Of a stretch of 23,634 nt of DNA, positions 14,855 through 22,512 are shown one piece after another. Position numbers and translations under genes: made by a program. Source of the DNA: Porphyromonadaceae bacterium UBA4262 (GTDB lineage: Bacteria; Bacteroidota; Bacteroidia; Bacteroidales; Muribaculaceae); assembly GCA_002396085.1 (NCBI GenBank), contig DGWI01000044.1, forward strand, positions 1-23,634, read 5' to 3'. The notes beneath the pieces were generated by a model that worked only from the letters and a program-made list of their open reading frames with translations, had not been told where the DNA came from and did no database searches. Within the stretch, counting starts at the first letter, position 1; every line of letters starts with the position of its first letter.

Positions 14855-16531
14855 ATGATGAATAAACTATTGTTTTCGCTATTGGGGGTGTCAATGTGCG
14901 TGGCGCAGTGCCTGGCCTGCACCAGCATCCTTGTGGGCAAGAATGCCAGTGCCGATGGCTCGGTGATGTGTACCTACAACATCGACTCGTGGGGCGCTTG
15001 CCACAAGATGTACCGCTATGAAGCCGGCACGCATCCCGCTGGCACGATGCGCAAGATCCACGACCGCGACACACGCGTCTATCACGGACAAATTCCCGAG
15101 GCGCCAGTCACCTATCTGGTGACGGGCAACATTAACGAGTGGCAAGTGGCCATCGGTGAGACCACCTTTGAAGGCCGTGACGAACTCATCGACCGCAAGG
15201 GCATTATCGACTACGGTTCGCTCATGGATCTGGGGCTGCAGCGTGCCCGCACAGCCCGCGAGGCCATCGCCGTGATGACCAGCCTGGCCGAGCAGTATGG
15301 CTTTTGCAGTTCGGGCGAGTCGTTCACGGTGTGCGACCCCAACGAGGCGTGGTTGCTCGAGATGTCGGGCTGTGGCCCGGGCAGCAAGAGCGTGGTGTGG
15401 ATGGCGGTGCGTGTGCCCGACAATGCCGTGCTTGCCCATGCCAACCAGAGCCGCATCCGTTGTGTCGACCTGTCCGACACTGCCAACGTCAAGATGTCGA
15501 AGAACTGCATCAGTTTTGCCCGCAAGCGCGGCTACTTCAGGGGCAAGGACAGCGAGTTCAGCTTTTGTGATGCCTACAATCCGCCCACCTTTGGTGGTCG
15601 CCGTCTGGGCGACTCGCGCGTGTGGGCCATCTATCGCCACCTCACCACGGGCATGGATCGCTACCTGCCCTATGTCGAGGGCAAGAAACCGATGTCCCAG
15701 GTCGAACCACTGCCCATGTGGATCGTTCCCGACAAGCGACTGACGGTCAATGATGTGATCGAGTGTCTGCGCGACCGATTTGAGGGCACAGAGTTCGCTA
15801 TGGACGACGATCCGGGAGCCGGGTTATACGACAGCCCGTTCCGTCCGCAGCCGTTGCGCTACGAGGACGGCGGAAAGACGCTGTTCAACGAGCGCTCGGT
15901 GGCCACGACTCACACCGCCTTCACCTGGGTGTGCCAGTTGCGCAGTTTCATGCCTCGCGAGGTGGGCGGTGTCATCTGGTGGGGCAACGACGACAGCGGC
16001 ATGGTGGCCTACACGCCCGTCTACTGCAGCGCCACGCGTGTGCCGCACTGCTACAACGACCCCGAGGCCGATGCGTTCCACTTCAGCGACCAGAGTGCCT
16101 ACTGGGTGTGCAACTGGGTGAGCAACATGGTGTATCCACGATGGAGCCTGCTCTATCCTGAGTTGCGCCAGGTGCGCGACTCGTTGCAGGCCAGTTACTT
16201 CGCTCACCAGCCCCAGGTCGAGCAACGTGCGTTGCAACTGATGTCGACCGACCGCGACAGTGCCATCGCCGTGCTCACCGACTACGGCGACCAGGTGGGT
16301 CGGCAGATGGTGGCACGCTGGCGCGACATGGCCTGGCACATGATTGTCAAGTATAACGACGGTGTCATCCGACAGGAGGAGAATGGCCAGTACAAACGCA
16401 ACTCCAGCGGATTCCGCCCCGTCCTGACCAAGCCTGGCATGACGCCCAGGGCGCGCCGACGCATCCACAAGTCCACTGGCAGCCGACTGGAGGTGCCATC
16501 GGACGGCAAACTCGACGGTTCATACATGTAG
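14855..16531 (+). CDS. Secreted C69-family dipeptidase
   Basis: The 558-residue protein is an N-terminal-nucleophile peptidase of family C69 (PepD-like), releasing amino acids from dipeptides. Residues 1-21 are a signal peptide; the next residue, Cys22 in ACTSILVGKNASADGS, is the expected nucleophile freed by cleavage. Further family blocks are NINEWQVAIGETTF, YGFCSSGESFTVCDPNEAWLLEMSG and the central HTAFTWVCQLRS. It probably works in the periplasm. The first of two adjacent ATGs is used here. It is divergent from the lysine operon and opens a three-gene plus-strand set; supplying amino acids to fermentation is plausible but inferred. Confidence 0.93.
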   Translation: MMNKLLFSLLGVSMCVAQCLACTSILVGKNASADGSVMCTYNIDSWGACHKMYRYEAGTHPAGTMRKIHDRDTRVYHGQIPEAPVTYLVTGNINEWQVAIGETTFEGRDELIDRKGIIDYGSLMDLGLQRARTAREAIAVMTSLAEQYGFCSSGESFTVCDPNEAWLLEMSGCGPGSKSVVWMAVRVPDNAVLAHANQSRIRCVDLSDTANVKMSKNCISFARKRGYFRGKDSEFSFCDAYNPPTFGGRRLGDSRVWAIYRHLTTGMDRYLPYVEGKKPMSQVEPLPMWIVPDKRLTVNDVIECLRDRFEGTEFAMDDDPGAGLYDSPFRPQPLRYEDGGKTLFNERSVATTHTAFTWVCQLRSFMPREVGGVIWWGNDDSGMVAYTPVYCSATRVPHCYNDPEADAFHFSDQSAYWVCNWVSNMVYPRWSLLYPELRQVRDSLQASYFAHQPQVEQRALQLMSTDRDSAIAVLTDYGDQVGRQMVARWRDMAWHMIVKYNDGVIRQEENGQYKRNSSGFRPVLTKPGMTPRARRRIHKSTGSRLEVPSDGKLDGSYM

Positions 16532-16536
16532 TTTTT

Positions 16537-16680
16537 AATTGAGAATTAAGAATTAAGACCGCGCTGTGCGGCAATTCACAATTCACAATTGACGTATGCA
16601 ATTCACAATTGACGTAAGCAATTCTCAATTCTCAATTTTCAATTTTCAATTAACGGAAGCAATTTTCAATTAATAAAGGA
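16537..16680. repeat. Array of AATTGAG/CAATTCACAATT words with a central hairpin
   Basis: About 145 bp of the spacer is built from AATT-centred words. ATTGAGAATTAAG words on the left face ATTCACAATT words on the right across a GC stem CCGC-GCTGT-GCGG (16559-16571), giving a long imperfect hairpin. To the right a GCAATT-led unit ending GACGTA(A/T) or AACGGAA starts at 16571, 16598, 16618 and 16659. Related words lie at 9036-9050 and 21659-21689. Confidence 0.65.
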
Positions 16681-16684
16681 AACA

Positions 16685-17317
16685 ATGCGTAAGATTCTCA
16701 CCCTTGCAGCGGCTGCACTGATGCTGGCCTGCTGCACCACCAACAACACAAGCAACACCACAGGCAACCGCTGTGTGCGTCCCTTGCCCGCGGGCTACAG
16801 TGCCGACTCGCTCACCGACTGCACCGTGCCGGCGCAGTTCACTGTCGCTGACTTCGACTGGACTGCAGGCACACTGACCATGACAGTCTACAGCGAGGAC
16901 CTCTATGATGCGGCCGACATCAGTCAACTCAAGGCCGGTGACACCATCATCTATCAGGGACGGACCATCGTTGTGGCACAGGTCGCCGACATGGAGAGTG
17001 GTTTCAAAACCATCAATGGCGGCATCGAAGAGGGCGGGGCCGAACTGCAGGCCGGTGACGGCGGCACCTATCGTGGCACCCAACTCGACGACCACTCGGT
17101 CTACACCACGCTGGGCAAGGCCACAGTGCCCGTGGCAGCCAATCTGGTGGTCATCGATTGCGGCGTCGAGCCGACCGACCCCGTCGACACCATCCGCACC
17201 GATGCCCGCGGCTACCTGCAGAAGCTGGGTCAGCGCGATGGCTTCAACGAGCTCAACACTCAGGTGCTGATTGAGAACGGCAAGGTCACCCAGATTGCCC
17301 GCCGCTGGATTCCCTGA
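16685..17317 (+). CDS. Small predicted lipoprotein, function unknown
   Basis: The 210-residue protein has a short signal MRKILTLAAAALMLAC with a probable lipidation Cys at 16, followed by a Thr/Asn-rich tether (CTTNNTSNTTGN). The mature part is acidic and beta-rich (DWTAGTLTMTVYSEDLYDAADISQLKAGDTIIYQG), with a C-terminal VLIENGKVTQIARRW segment. I do not recognise the family; many Bacteroidales have such lipoproteins. It follows the dipeptidase by 153 bp of repeats and precedes the permease by 70 bp, so co-transcription is likely. It should sit in the outer or inner membrane facing the periplasm. Confidence 0.8.
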   Translation: MRKILTLAAAALMLACCTTNNTSNTTGNRCVRPLPAGYSADSLTDCTVPAQFTVADFDWTAGTLTMTVYSEDLYDAADISQLKAGDTIIYQGRTIVVAQVADMESGFKTINGGIEEGGAELQAGDGGTYRGTQLDDHSVYTTLGKATVPVAANLVVIDCGVEPTDPVDTIRTDARGYLQKLGQRDGFNELNTQVLIENGKVTQIARRWIP

Positions 17318-17387
17318 AAACAAGACACGGGTCACCGATGAGGATGTCCCAGAACAATAACCAATCTTACTTATCACTGCAAGCCCT

Positions 17388-18737
17388 ATGAGTGCTCTGG
17401 CAATGCTTCTCATCTTTGTGGTCGCCATCGTGTGCATGGTGGTGGCCATTGCCCGCTTTGGCGTTCATCCGTTTATTTCCATCCTCGTGACTGCGCTGGT
17501 CTTGGCGCTGGCTCTGGGCATTCCGCTCCAGACGCTGCCCGACACGGTGGGACGGGGCTTCTCGGCCATCTTTACGGGCATAGGTCTGGTCATTATCTTT
17601 GGCACGCTCATTGGCACCATCCTCGACAAGACTGGTGCAGCGATAGCCATGGCGTGGGCAGTCGACCGCACGATTGGGCGCCGTTCGCCGCGTCTGGCCA
17701 TGTTGCTAATCGGGTGGATTGTGTCGATTCCGGTGTTTTGTGATAGTGGATTTGTGTTAGTCAGTCCTGTGAGTCACTCGTTGGCGACACGGTCAGGAGA
17801 GTCGCCGGTGACGTTGTCGCTGGCTCTGGCGGCAGGTCTGTTCGCCTCGCACGTGTTCATCCCGCCCACGCCCGGTCCTGTGGCGGCGGCAGGACTGATG
17901 GGCATCGACGACAATCTGCTGCTGGTCATAGCCTTGGGTGTGGTTGTCTCGCTCATTTCGCTCATTCCCGCCTACTTCTTCGCGGGGCGCGTAGGGCGCA
18001 AGGTTCAGCCTGCTCAGGTTCAGCCCAGCAGTAGCCCAACGGAGGCTTCGGGCGTTCCGGCACTGGCAGCTTTCATGCCCATCCTCGTGCCGGTGGTGCT
18101 CATGGCAGTGGCTAGTGTGGTGGCACTGACCGGTGGCACAGGCATGTGGGCGACACTGTTGACATTCCTGGGCAAACCCTTTGTGGCACTGATGATTGCG
18201 ACGGCGTGCTGCCTGCCCTTGCTGGCACGGCGCGGCATGATGTCGCAGACCTACGACATCACGCAGCAGTCGCTCATGACTGCCGGACCCATCATCTTCA
18301 TCACCGCTGCCGGCAGTGTGCTGGGTACCGTCATTGCCGACAGCGGATTTGTCAATGTCATCAAGGAGCATTGCGGCACCCTGTCGGCACTGGGCATGGC
18401 GTTCCCATTTATCATCGCTGCTGTGCTCAAGTCGGCGCAGGGGTCGTCAACGGTCGCCATCACCACCACGGCAGGCATCATGGGCATGTACTCCGACTCC
18501 GGCTCGATGATGGCTAGTCTGGGCTACACCTCGCCACTGGCTGCCGCCCTGGTGGTCATGGCCATTGGAGCAGGTGCCATGACCGTGTCGCATGCCAACG
18601 ACAGTTACTTCTGGGTCGTCACCGGCATGGGAGGCATCCGTCCCGGCGACGGTTACCGCACCGTCACCCTCATGACCCTGTTCATGGGCATCGCCGCCCT
18701 CGCCGCCATCCTCCTCGCCGCCGCCCTCCTCCTCTGA
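17388..18737 (+). CDS. GntP-family permease (gluconate or other hydroxy/amino acid symporter)
   Basis: The 449-residue inner-membrane protein has about 12 hydrophobic segments. Family marks are TGIGLVIIFGTLIGTILDKTGAA (about 62-84), SIPVFCDSGFVL (about 112-123), SHVFIPPTPGPVAAAGLMG (about 154-172), the late AQGSSTVAITTTAG, and MTVSHANDSYFWVV near the C-terminus. GntP members carry gluconate, related sugar acids, D-serine or glycerate with protons. The substrate cannot be told from the sequence. The setting, after a dipeptidase and lipoprotein and opposite a lysine operon, does not suggest sugar acids, so a carboxylate or amino acid is possible. The length is normal. Confidence 0.92.
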   Translation: MSALAMLLIFVVAIVCMVVAIARFGVHPFISILVTALVLALALGIPLQTLPDTVGRGFSAIFTGIGLVIIFGTLIGTILDKTGAAIAMAWAVDRTIGRRSPRLAMLLIGWIVSIPVFCDSGFVLVSPVSHSLATRSGESPVTLSLALAAGLFASHVFIPPTPGPVAAAGLMGIDDNLLLVIALGVVVSLISLIPAYFFAGRVGRKVQPAQVQPSSSPTEASGVPALAAFMPILVPVVLMAVASVVALTGGTGMWATLLTFLGKPFVALMIATACCLPLLARRGMMSQTYDITQQSLMTAGPIIFITAAGSVLGTVIADSGFVNVIKEHCGTLSALGMAFPFIIAAVLKSAQGSSTVAITTTAGIMGMYSDSGSMMASLGYTSPLAAALVVMAIGAGAMTVSHANDSYFWVVTGMGGIRPGDGYRTVTLMTLFMGIAALAAILLAAALLL

Positions 18738-18760
18738 CCAAGCCCGGACACCCCCAAAAA

Positions 18761-18799
18761 CTTTCCAATTCTTTCCAATTCTTTCCAGACTGGAAAGAA
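18761..18799 (+). terminator. Triplicated 10-bp word ending in a perfect hairpin
   Basis: CTTTCCAATT is repeated at 18761-18770 and 18771-18780 and begins a third time at 18781. The third unit forms an exact inverted repeat with arms TTCTTTCCAG (18779-18788) and CTGGAAAGAA (18790-18799) around one base, followed by TTTTC. It could end the permease transcript. An operator for the next gene is the alternative. Confidence 0.4.
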
Positions 18800-18868
18800 T
18801 TTTCACGCACCGCCACCCGCACCGCTAAGTAGAATTTGCCGAAAATCGCTCCAAAAATCCACCCCCAG

Positions 18869-18900
18869 TTTGGCACTCTCACAAATTTTGCCTAACTTTG
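18869..18900 (+). promoter_or_regulatory. Promoter of the nuclease-helicase gene
   Basis: TTTG (18869-18872), 20 bp, then TAACTTTG (18893-18900) fit the Bacteroidetes consensus exactly. The predicted start near 18907 gives a leader of about 45 nt. At 18947 a minimal ATG-GCA-TGA overlaps the true start codon at 18952. Confidence 0.75.
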
Positions 18901-18951
18901 CACAATAACGCTGCTACTGTTGGTAAAAAGTGCTAAATAAAGATTCATGGC

Positions 18952-21051
18952 ATGATAAATCGTTTTTATTATAAGTCAACTCTCTCTAATTTCGTTGTCG
19001 ATTCCATAGATACGATCTTTGGCAAGATCTCAAGAAATGATGAAGGGGATAGTGTGAAGGAACAAAAATATGCATGGTCTGAAGAAATAGAGATCATGCA
19101 AAAAGTGCTTTCTTTCTGGAATAATGAGAACGGTGAGATTATTTTTGAGTATTCCATACCTCGACTAGGCAAACGTATTGATGTTGTAGTGTTGCTAAGG
19201 AGTATAATTTTTGTTTTGGAGTTTAAGGCAGGCAAACAAGATTATCTGCAAACCGATGTGGAACAAGTGATGGACTATGCTCTTGACTTGAAAAATTTCC
19301 ACTTAGAGAGCCATAATCGTACCATTGTCCCCATACTGGTGGCTACTGATGCCAGAATATTTTCAACGAAATTGTTCTTCTCTGTATATGACGATAAAAT
19401 ATATAATCCACTTCTAACGAATGCTGAGAGATTGCAAGAGTTAATAGCTTCCGTCATAAGTAATGAACATGCGTTACCTTCAAGCGAAGAAGAATTTGCG
19501 CAATGGGCTATTAGTAGGTACTCACCAACACCAACAATCATTGAAGCTGCGAGTGCTCTCTATCAGAACCATTCGGTCGAGGACATTACACGTCATGAAG
19601 CTGCTGGGGCAGCTTTGGAGGAGACGACGCAGTTTGTACTTGATATTATAGAAAAGAGTAAAGCGCAAGGCGAGAAGAGTATTTGTTTTGTAACAGGTGT
19701 TCCTGGCGCAGGTAAGACTCTCGTTGGTTTAAATGTTGCAATTCAGCAATCCCTTAAATCTGGGGATTCATCTGATTCTGATCGTAATTTAGCGGTCTAT
19801 TTATCTGGTAATGGGCCTTTAGTAAAAGTATTGACTGCGGCATTGGCAAAAGACAAGCAGAAGCGTGAGCGCAAAAAAGGTAATAAATGCAATATAACTG
19901 ATGCCAAACGTGAAGTGTCACAGTTTATTCAAATCATTCACCGATATCGCAGTAATATGCTTGCGAAGATAAAGTTGCCGATAGTAAATGGCAGACTGGA
20001 AATCGATGAGTCAAAATCCGTTGCACATAAAACAGCGGGTCATGGAGAGGTGGAACATGTGGCTATTTTTGATGAGGCTCAAAGGTCATGGGATTTAGAG
20101 CATTTAGCGGGTTGGTTGGCAAAAGGTGGCAGTAGAGGAGGAATGAAAAAAGTTCCAGATTTTCCTATGTCTGAAGCTGAATTTTTGATTTGGTCACTAG
20201 ACTTGAGAAAAGACTGGGCCGTGATCGTTTGCTTAGTTGGTGGGGGACAAGAGATAAATACTGGTGAAGCAGGAATAGGAGAATGGATTAGAGCTGTTAA
20301 TGAGACCTTCCCTAATTGGAAAGTATACATATCAAAGCATCTGACAGACAAAGAATATGCAGAAGGTAATGTTGCTGATCTTATACGTAATAATAGGAAT
20401 GCTCAGCAGGTAGACCAATTGCATTTAGCGGTATCTATGCGTTCTTTTAGAGCCGAGAGTTTGTCAAAATTTGTTCATCACCTATTAGAAAGGCATATTG
20501 AGCAGGCAAGTTCTTTATACAATGAGTTCAAAGCGAATTATCCCATAGTTTTGACAAGGAATCTCGACAGGGCTAAACAGTGGTTAGAAGATAATGCACG
20601 AGGTTCTGAGAGGTACGGTTTAGTGGTGTCGTCTCAGGCTTATCGCCTAAAACCGTTGGCTATTGATGTGCGGTTGCAACCAGATGTTGAAAGTTGGTTT
20701 CTTGCTGATAAAATGGATGTGCGTTCGTCACTATTTTTAGAAGATGCTGCTACTGAATTTGACATTCAAGGGTTGGAACTAGACTGGATTGGCTTGGTCT
20801 GGGATGGCGATTTCAGGTATACAGATCATGGGTGGGATCATAATACTTTCCGTGGTAGCAAGTGGCAAAAGATACGCAAACAGGAAGCGCAATCGTATCA
20901 GTTAAATGCCTATCGAGTTTTAATGACAAGGGCTAGACAAGGGATGGTGATTTGTGTACCGGAGGGAATCACAAAAGATAGTACTCGACTACCAGAATTC
21001 TATGATGGTACATATTGTTATCTGAAGTCTTTAGGGCTAGATGAGATTTAA
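18952..21051 (+). CDS. Nuclease-helicase protein: PD-(D/E)XK-like domain plus DUF2075/Schlafen group 3 helicase
   Basis: The protein has 699 residues. The N-terminal region holds a probable PD-(D/E)XK nuclease core: Glu45/46 in a helix, Asp77 in GKRIDVVVL, and Glu90-x-Lys92 in FVLEFKAGK. A superfamily 1-like helicase of the DUF2075 (PF09848, Schlafen group 3 helicase) type follows, with Walker A GVPGAGKT (249-256), Walker B IFDEAQ (372-377), a sensor-like VCLVGGGQEIN, and C-terminal YRVLMTRARQGMVI. It is cytoplasmic and presumably acts on nucleic acid. Such proteins occur sporadically, often in islands with defence genes; an anti-phage role is inference only. The base composition is markedly more AT-rich than the metabolic genes around it, which suggests transfer. 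It is followed by an overlapping 46-codon ORF and a 71-residue protein. Confidence 0.88.
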   Translation: MINRFYYKSTLSNFVVDSIDTIFGKISRNDEGDSVKEQKYAWSEEIEIMQKVLSFWNNENGEIIFEYSIPRLGKRIDVVVLLRSIIFVLEFKAGKQDYLQTDVEQVMDYALDLKNFHLESHNRTIVPILVATDARIFSTKLFFSVYDDKIYNPLLTNAERLQELIASVISNEHALPSSEEEFAQWAISRYSPTPTIIEAASALYQNHSVEDITRHEAAGAALEETTQFVLDIIEKSKAQGEKSICFVTGVPGAGKTLVGLNVAIQQSLKSGDSSDSDRNLAVYLSGNGPLVKVLTAALAKDKQKRERKKGNKCNITDAKREVSQFIQIIHRYRSNMLAKIKLPIVNGRLEIDESKSVAHKTAGHGEVEHVAIFDEAQRSWDLEHLAGWLAKGGSRGGMKKVPDFPMSEAEFLIWSLDLRKDWAVIVCLVGGGQEINTGEAGIGEWIRAVNETFPNWKVYISKHLTDKEYAEGNVADLIRNNRNAQQVDQLHLAVSMRSFRAESLSKFVHHLLERHIEQASSLYNEFKANYPIVLTRNLDRAKQWLEDNARGSERYGLVVSSQAYRLKPLAIDVRLQPDVESWFLADKMDVRSSLFLEDAATEFDIQGLELDWIGLVWDGDFRYTDHGWDHNTFRGSKWQKIRKQEAQSYQLNAYRVLMTRARQGMVICVPEGITKDSTRLPEFYDGTYCYLKSLGLDEI

Positions 21052-21181
21052 TCTGCATTTGCAGGCTGTCATAGGACTTACAACATCAAGACACTGGGAT
21101 GCAAGTCTCATTACTCCAAGAAGGTATAAAATCAATCCCCAATTCCTTGAATGGCATAGGGACTGCATCTTTAAAAAGTAA
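21041..21181 (+). CDS. Candidate 46-residue small protein overlapping the nuclease-helicase gene
   Basis: An ATG inside the last codons of the helicase gene (ATGAGATTTAA, 11-bp overlap) opens a frame of 46 codons ending in TAA three bases before the next gene. The product begins MRFNLHLQAVIGLTTSRHW and ends EWHRDCIFKK. It is basic and aromatic with no signal peptide or clear membrane helix. The gap-free fit between two genes on the same strand suggests coupled translation. I do not recognise it, and a chance open frame of this size is quite possible. Confidence 0.4.
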   Translation: MRFNLHLQAVIGLTTSRHWDASLITPRRYKINPQFLEWHRDCIFKK

Positions 21182-21184
21182 ATT

Positions 21185-21400
21185 ATGATAACATTACCTC
21201 CAAAATTTAAAGTCGGTGACACCATCTACTGGTATTGTAGTGAAGACGATTGTGTGCACCATGCAGTAGTACAATATGTGAATTTTGCAAAGGTGGGTGA
21301 ACATTACTTGGAAGTCAATTATGAAGTTGAGGCTATATGTAAAGGCGAAAAGCGTACATTGTTTATAGATGATTATGATGCGATGGAATGTGAATATTAA
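21185..21400 (+). CDS. Small protein of unknown function (71 residues)
   Basis: The acidic protein begins MITLPPKFKVGDTIYWYCSE and ends FIDDYDAMECEY. KVGDTIYWY followed by HHAVVQYV and HYLEVNYEVEAI suggests four or five beta strands, perhaps a small SH3- or KOW-like barrel; this is a reading of the pattern, not a family match. It has no signal peptide. It starts three bases after the 46-codon ORF and probably shares the helicase transcript and its AT-rich composition. Confidence 0.65.
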   Translation: MITLPPKFKVGDTIYWYCSEDDCVHHAVVQYVNFAKVGEHYLEVNYEVEAICKGEKRTLFIDDYDAMECEY

Positions 21401-21505
21401 CCTAGCAGACTCAACGAACTTACAGTTAAAGTAGGCAGAAATACATTTCTCCGCATAGTGAGTATGTTTTTCTAAAAAGATATAGTACAGGCTTTATAGG
21501 GGAAT

Positions 21506-21537
21506 AAAAAACGAGGAGGGTCGGGGGACTCTCCTCG
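21506..21537 (-). terminator. Rho-independent terminator after tRNA-Leu
   Basis: On the minus strand, just after the tRNA, CGAGGAG-A-GTC-CCCC-GAC-C-CTCCTCG forms a hairpin with 7 + 3 bp, followed by six Ts (21511-21506). Confidence 0.85.
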
Positions 21538-21544
21538 CTGCTTG

Positions 21545-21628
21545 TACCCAGAGCCGGGGTCGAACCGGCACGGGTGTTACCCCATTGGTGTTTGAGACCA
21601 ACGCGTCTACCGATTCCGCCATCTGGGC
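21545..21628 (-). tRNA. tRNA-Leu (anticodon CAA)
   Basis: This is an 84-nt class II tRNA. Acceptor arms are GCCCAGA and TCTGGGT with a G1-U72 wobble, the D-stem is GCG/CGC, and the anticodon stem TTGGT/ACCAA encloses loop CTCAAAC, so the anticodon is CAA (21594-21592) and reads UUG. The variable arm is 15 nt with a GGGT/ACCC stem, and the T-arm is GCCGG-TTCGACC-CCGGC. CCA is not encoded after discriminator A73. Promoter and terminator flank it. Its 3' end faces the AT-rich block. Confidence 0.97.
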
Positions 21629-21642
21629 TCGAAAAGCGGGTG

Positions 21643-21650
21643 CAAAGGTA
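21643..21650 (-). promoter_or_regulatory. -7 element of the tRNA-Leu promoter
   Basis: TACCTTTG on the minus strand lies 15 bp upstream of the tRNA 5' end. The expected -33 position falls in the AATTGAGAATTGAAA repeat (21659-21689) and is only T-rich. Confidence 0.6.
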
Positions 21651-21658
21651 TAGCATTT

Positions 21659-21689
21659 AATTGAGAATTGAAAATTGAGAATTGAAAAT
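21659..21689. repeat. AATTGAGAATTGAAA repeat between the tRNA-Leu and tcdA promoters
   Basis: About two copies of a 15-bp unit AATTGAGAATTGAAA, itself a run of 7-8 bp ATTGAGA/ATTGAAA words. The same word family is in the kamB-kamC spacer and the dipeptidase-lipoprotein spacer. Confidence 0.65.
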
Positions 21690-21710
21690 CTGTGGTTTTT
21701 TGACATTTTT

Positions 21711-21742
21711 TTTGTTTTCAGGGCAATTTTTGCCTACCTTTG
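21711..21742 (+). promoter_or_regulatory. Promoter of tcdA
   Basis: TTTG (21711-21714), 20 bp, TACCTTTG (21735-21742): an exact consensus match. The predicted leader is only about 14 nt. Confidence 0.75.
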
Positions 21743-21762
21743 CGGTATCTTTTGTTTGACAC

Positions 21763-22512
21763 ATGACTGAAAAGAACGAACGATTTCAACGGACTCAGAT
21801 GCTGCTGGGCGACGAGGCGATGCAGCGGTTGGCCCGCTGCCGTGTGGCGGTCTTCGGCGTGGGCGGTGTGGGCGGCTATGCCGTCGAGGTGCTGGCGCGC
21901 AGTGGCGTGGGGGCCATCGACATCTATGACAACGACACGGTGGCCGAGTCGAACATCAACCGGCAGGTCATCGCGCTGACCCACAACGTGGGGCGGCCCA
22001 AGGTGGAGGTTGCCGCCGAGCGCATCGCCGCCATCAACCCCGACTGCCGGGTGACGCCGCATGCCATGTTCTACTTGCCTGCCAATGCCGACGAGGTGGA
22101 CCTAACGCAGTATGACTTTGTGCTCGACTGCATCGACACTGTTGCAGCCAAGATGGAACTCATACGCCGGTGCACGCGGCTGCAGGTGCCGCTTATCTGC
22201 TCGATGGGCGCGGCCTACAAGCTGGATGCCACCGCCTGGCGGGTGGGCGACAGCACCAAGACGATCAATGACCCGTTGGCACGCATCCTGCGCAAGCGCC
22301 TGCGCCGTGAGGGCATCAACCACTTCCTGTGCGTCTACAGCACCGAGTTGCCGCGGCAGGTCGAGCAGCCCGAGGTTGCCCCTGGCGAGAAGCGACCGCC
22401 AGCAAGCAATGCCTGGGTGCCGGCGGCTGCGGGCCTGGTCATGGGGGGCGAGGTGGTCAGGCGACTGTCAGAAGGGAGTTTAGACACAGGAGCAAAGGGC
22501 AAGGCAGATTGA
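21763..22512 (+). CDS. tcdA: tRNA threonylcarbamoyladenosine dehydratase
   Basis: The 249-residue enzyme is a member of the E1/ThiF/MoeB superfamily that uses ATP to cyclise the t6A base at position 37 of ANN-reading tRNAs to ct6A. The nucleotide loop is FGVGGVGG (31-38), DIYDNDTV (53-60) holds the acidic ribose and metal residues, SNINRQ (63-68) is the ATP-contacting block, and LDCIDTVAAK and SMGAAYKLDA are family marks. The C-terminal segment PPASNAWVPAAAGLVMGGEVVRRL is typical of TcdA. The length is slightly short of E. coli TcdA but complete. It has its own promoter and stands alone between tRNA-Leu and pckA. Confidence 0.95.
   Translation: MTEKNERFQRTQMLLGDEAMQRLARCRVAVFGVGGVGGYAVEVLARSGVGAIDIYDNDTVAESNINRQVIALTHNVGRPKVEVAAERIAAINPDCRVTPHAMFYLPANADEVDLTQYDFVLDCIDTVAAKMELIRRCTRLQVPLICSMGAAYKLDATAWRVGDSTKTINDPLARILRKRLRREGINHFLCVYSTELPRQVEQPEVAPGEKRPPASNAWVPAAAGLVMGGEVVRRLSEGSLDTGAKGKAD

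Noticed and set aside
16670..17449. Minus-strand frame of 259 codons covering the lipoprotein
   Set aside because: The plus-strand frame has a lipoprotein signal and sits in an operon; the minus frame has no family features and crosses into the permease start.
18700..21545. Direct repeat of the tRNA-Leu 3' end marking an integration site
   Set aside because: No copy of the T-arm or acceptor sequence is visible on the far side of the AT-rich block.
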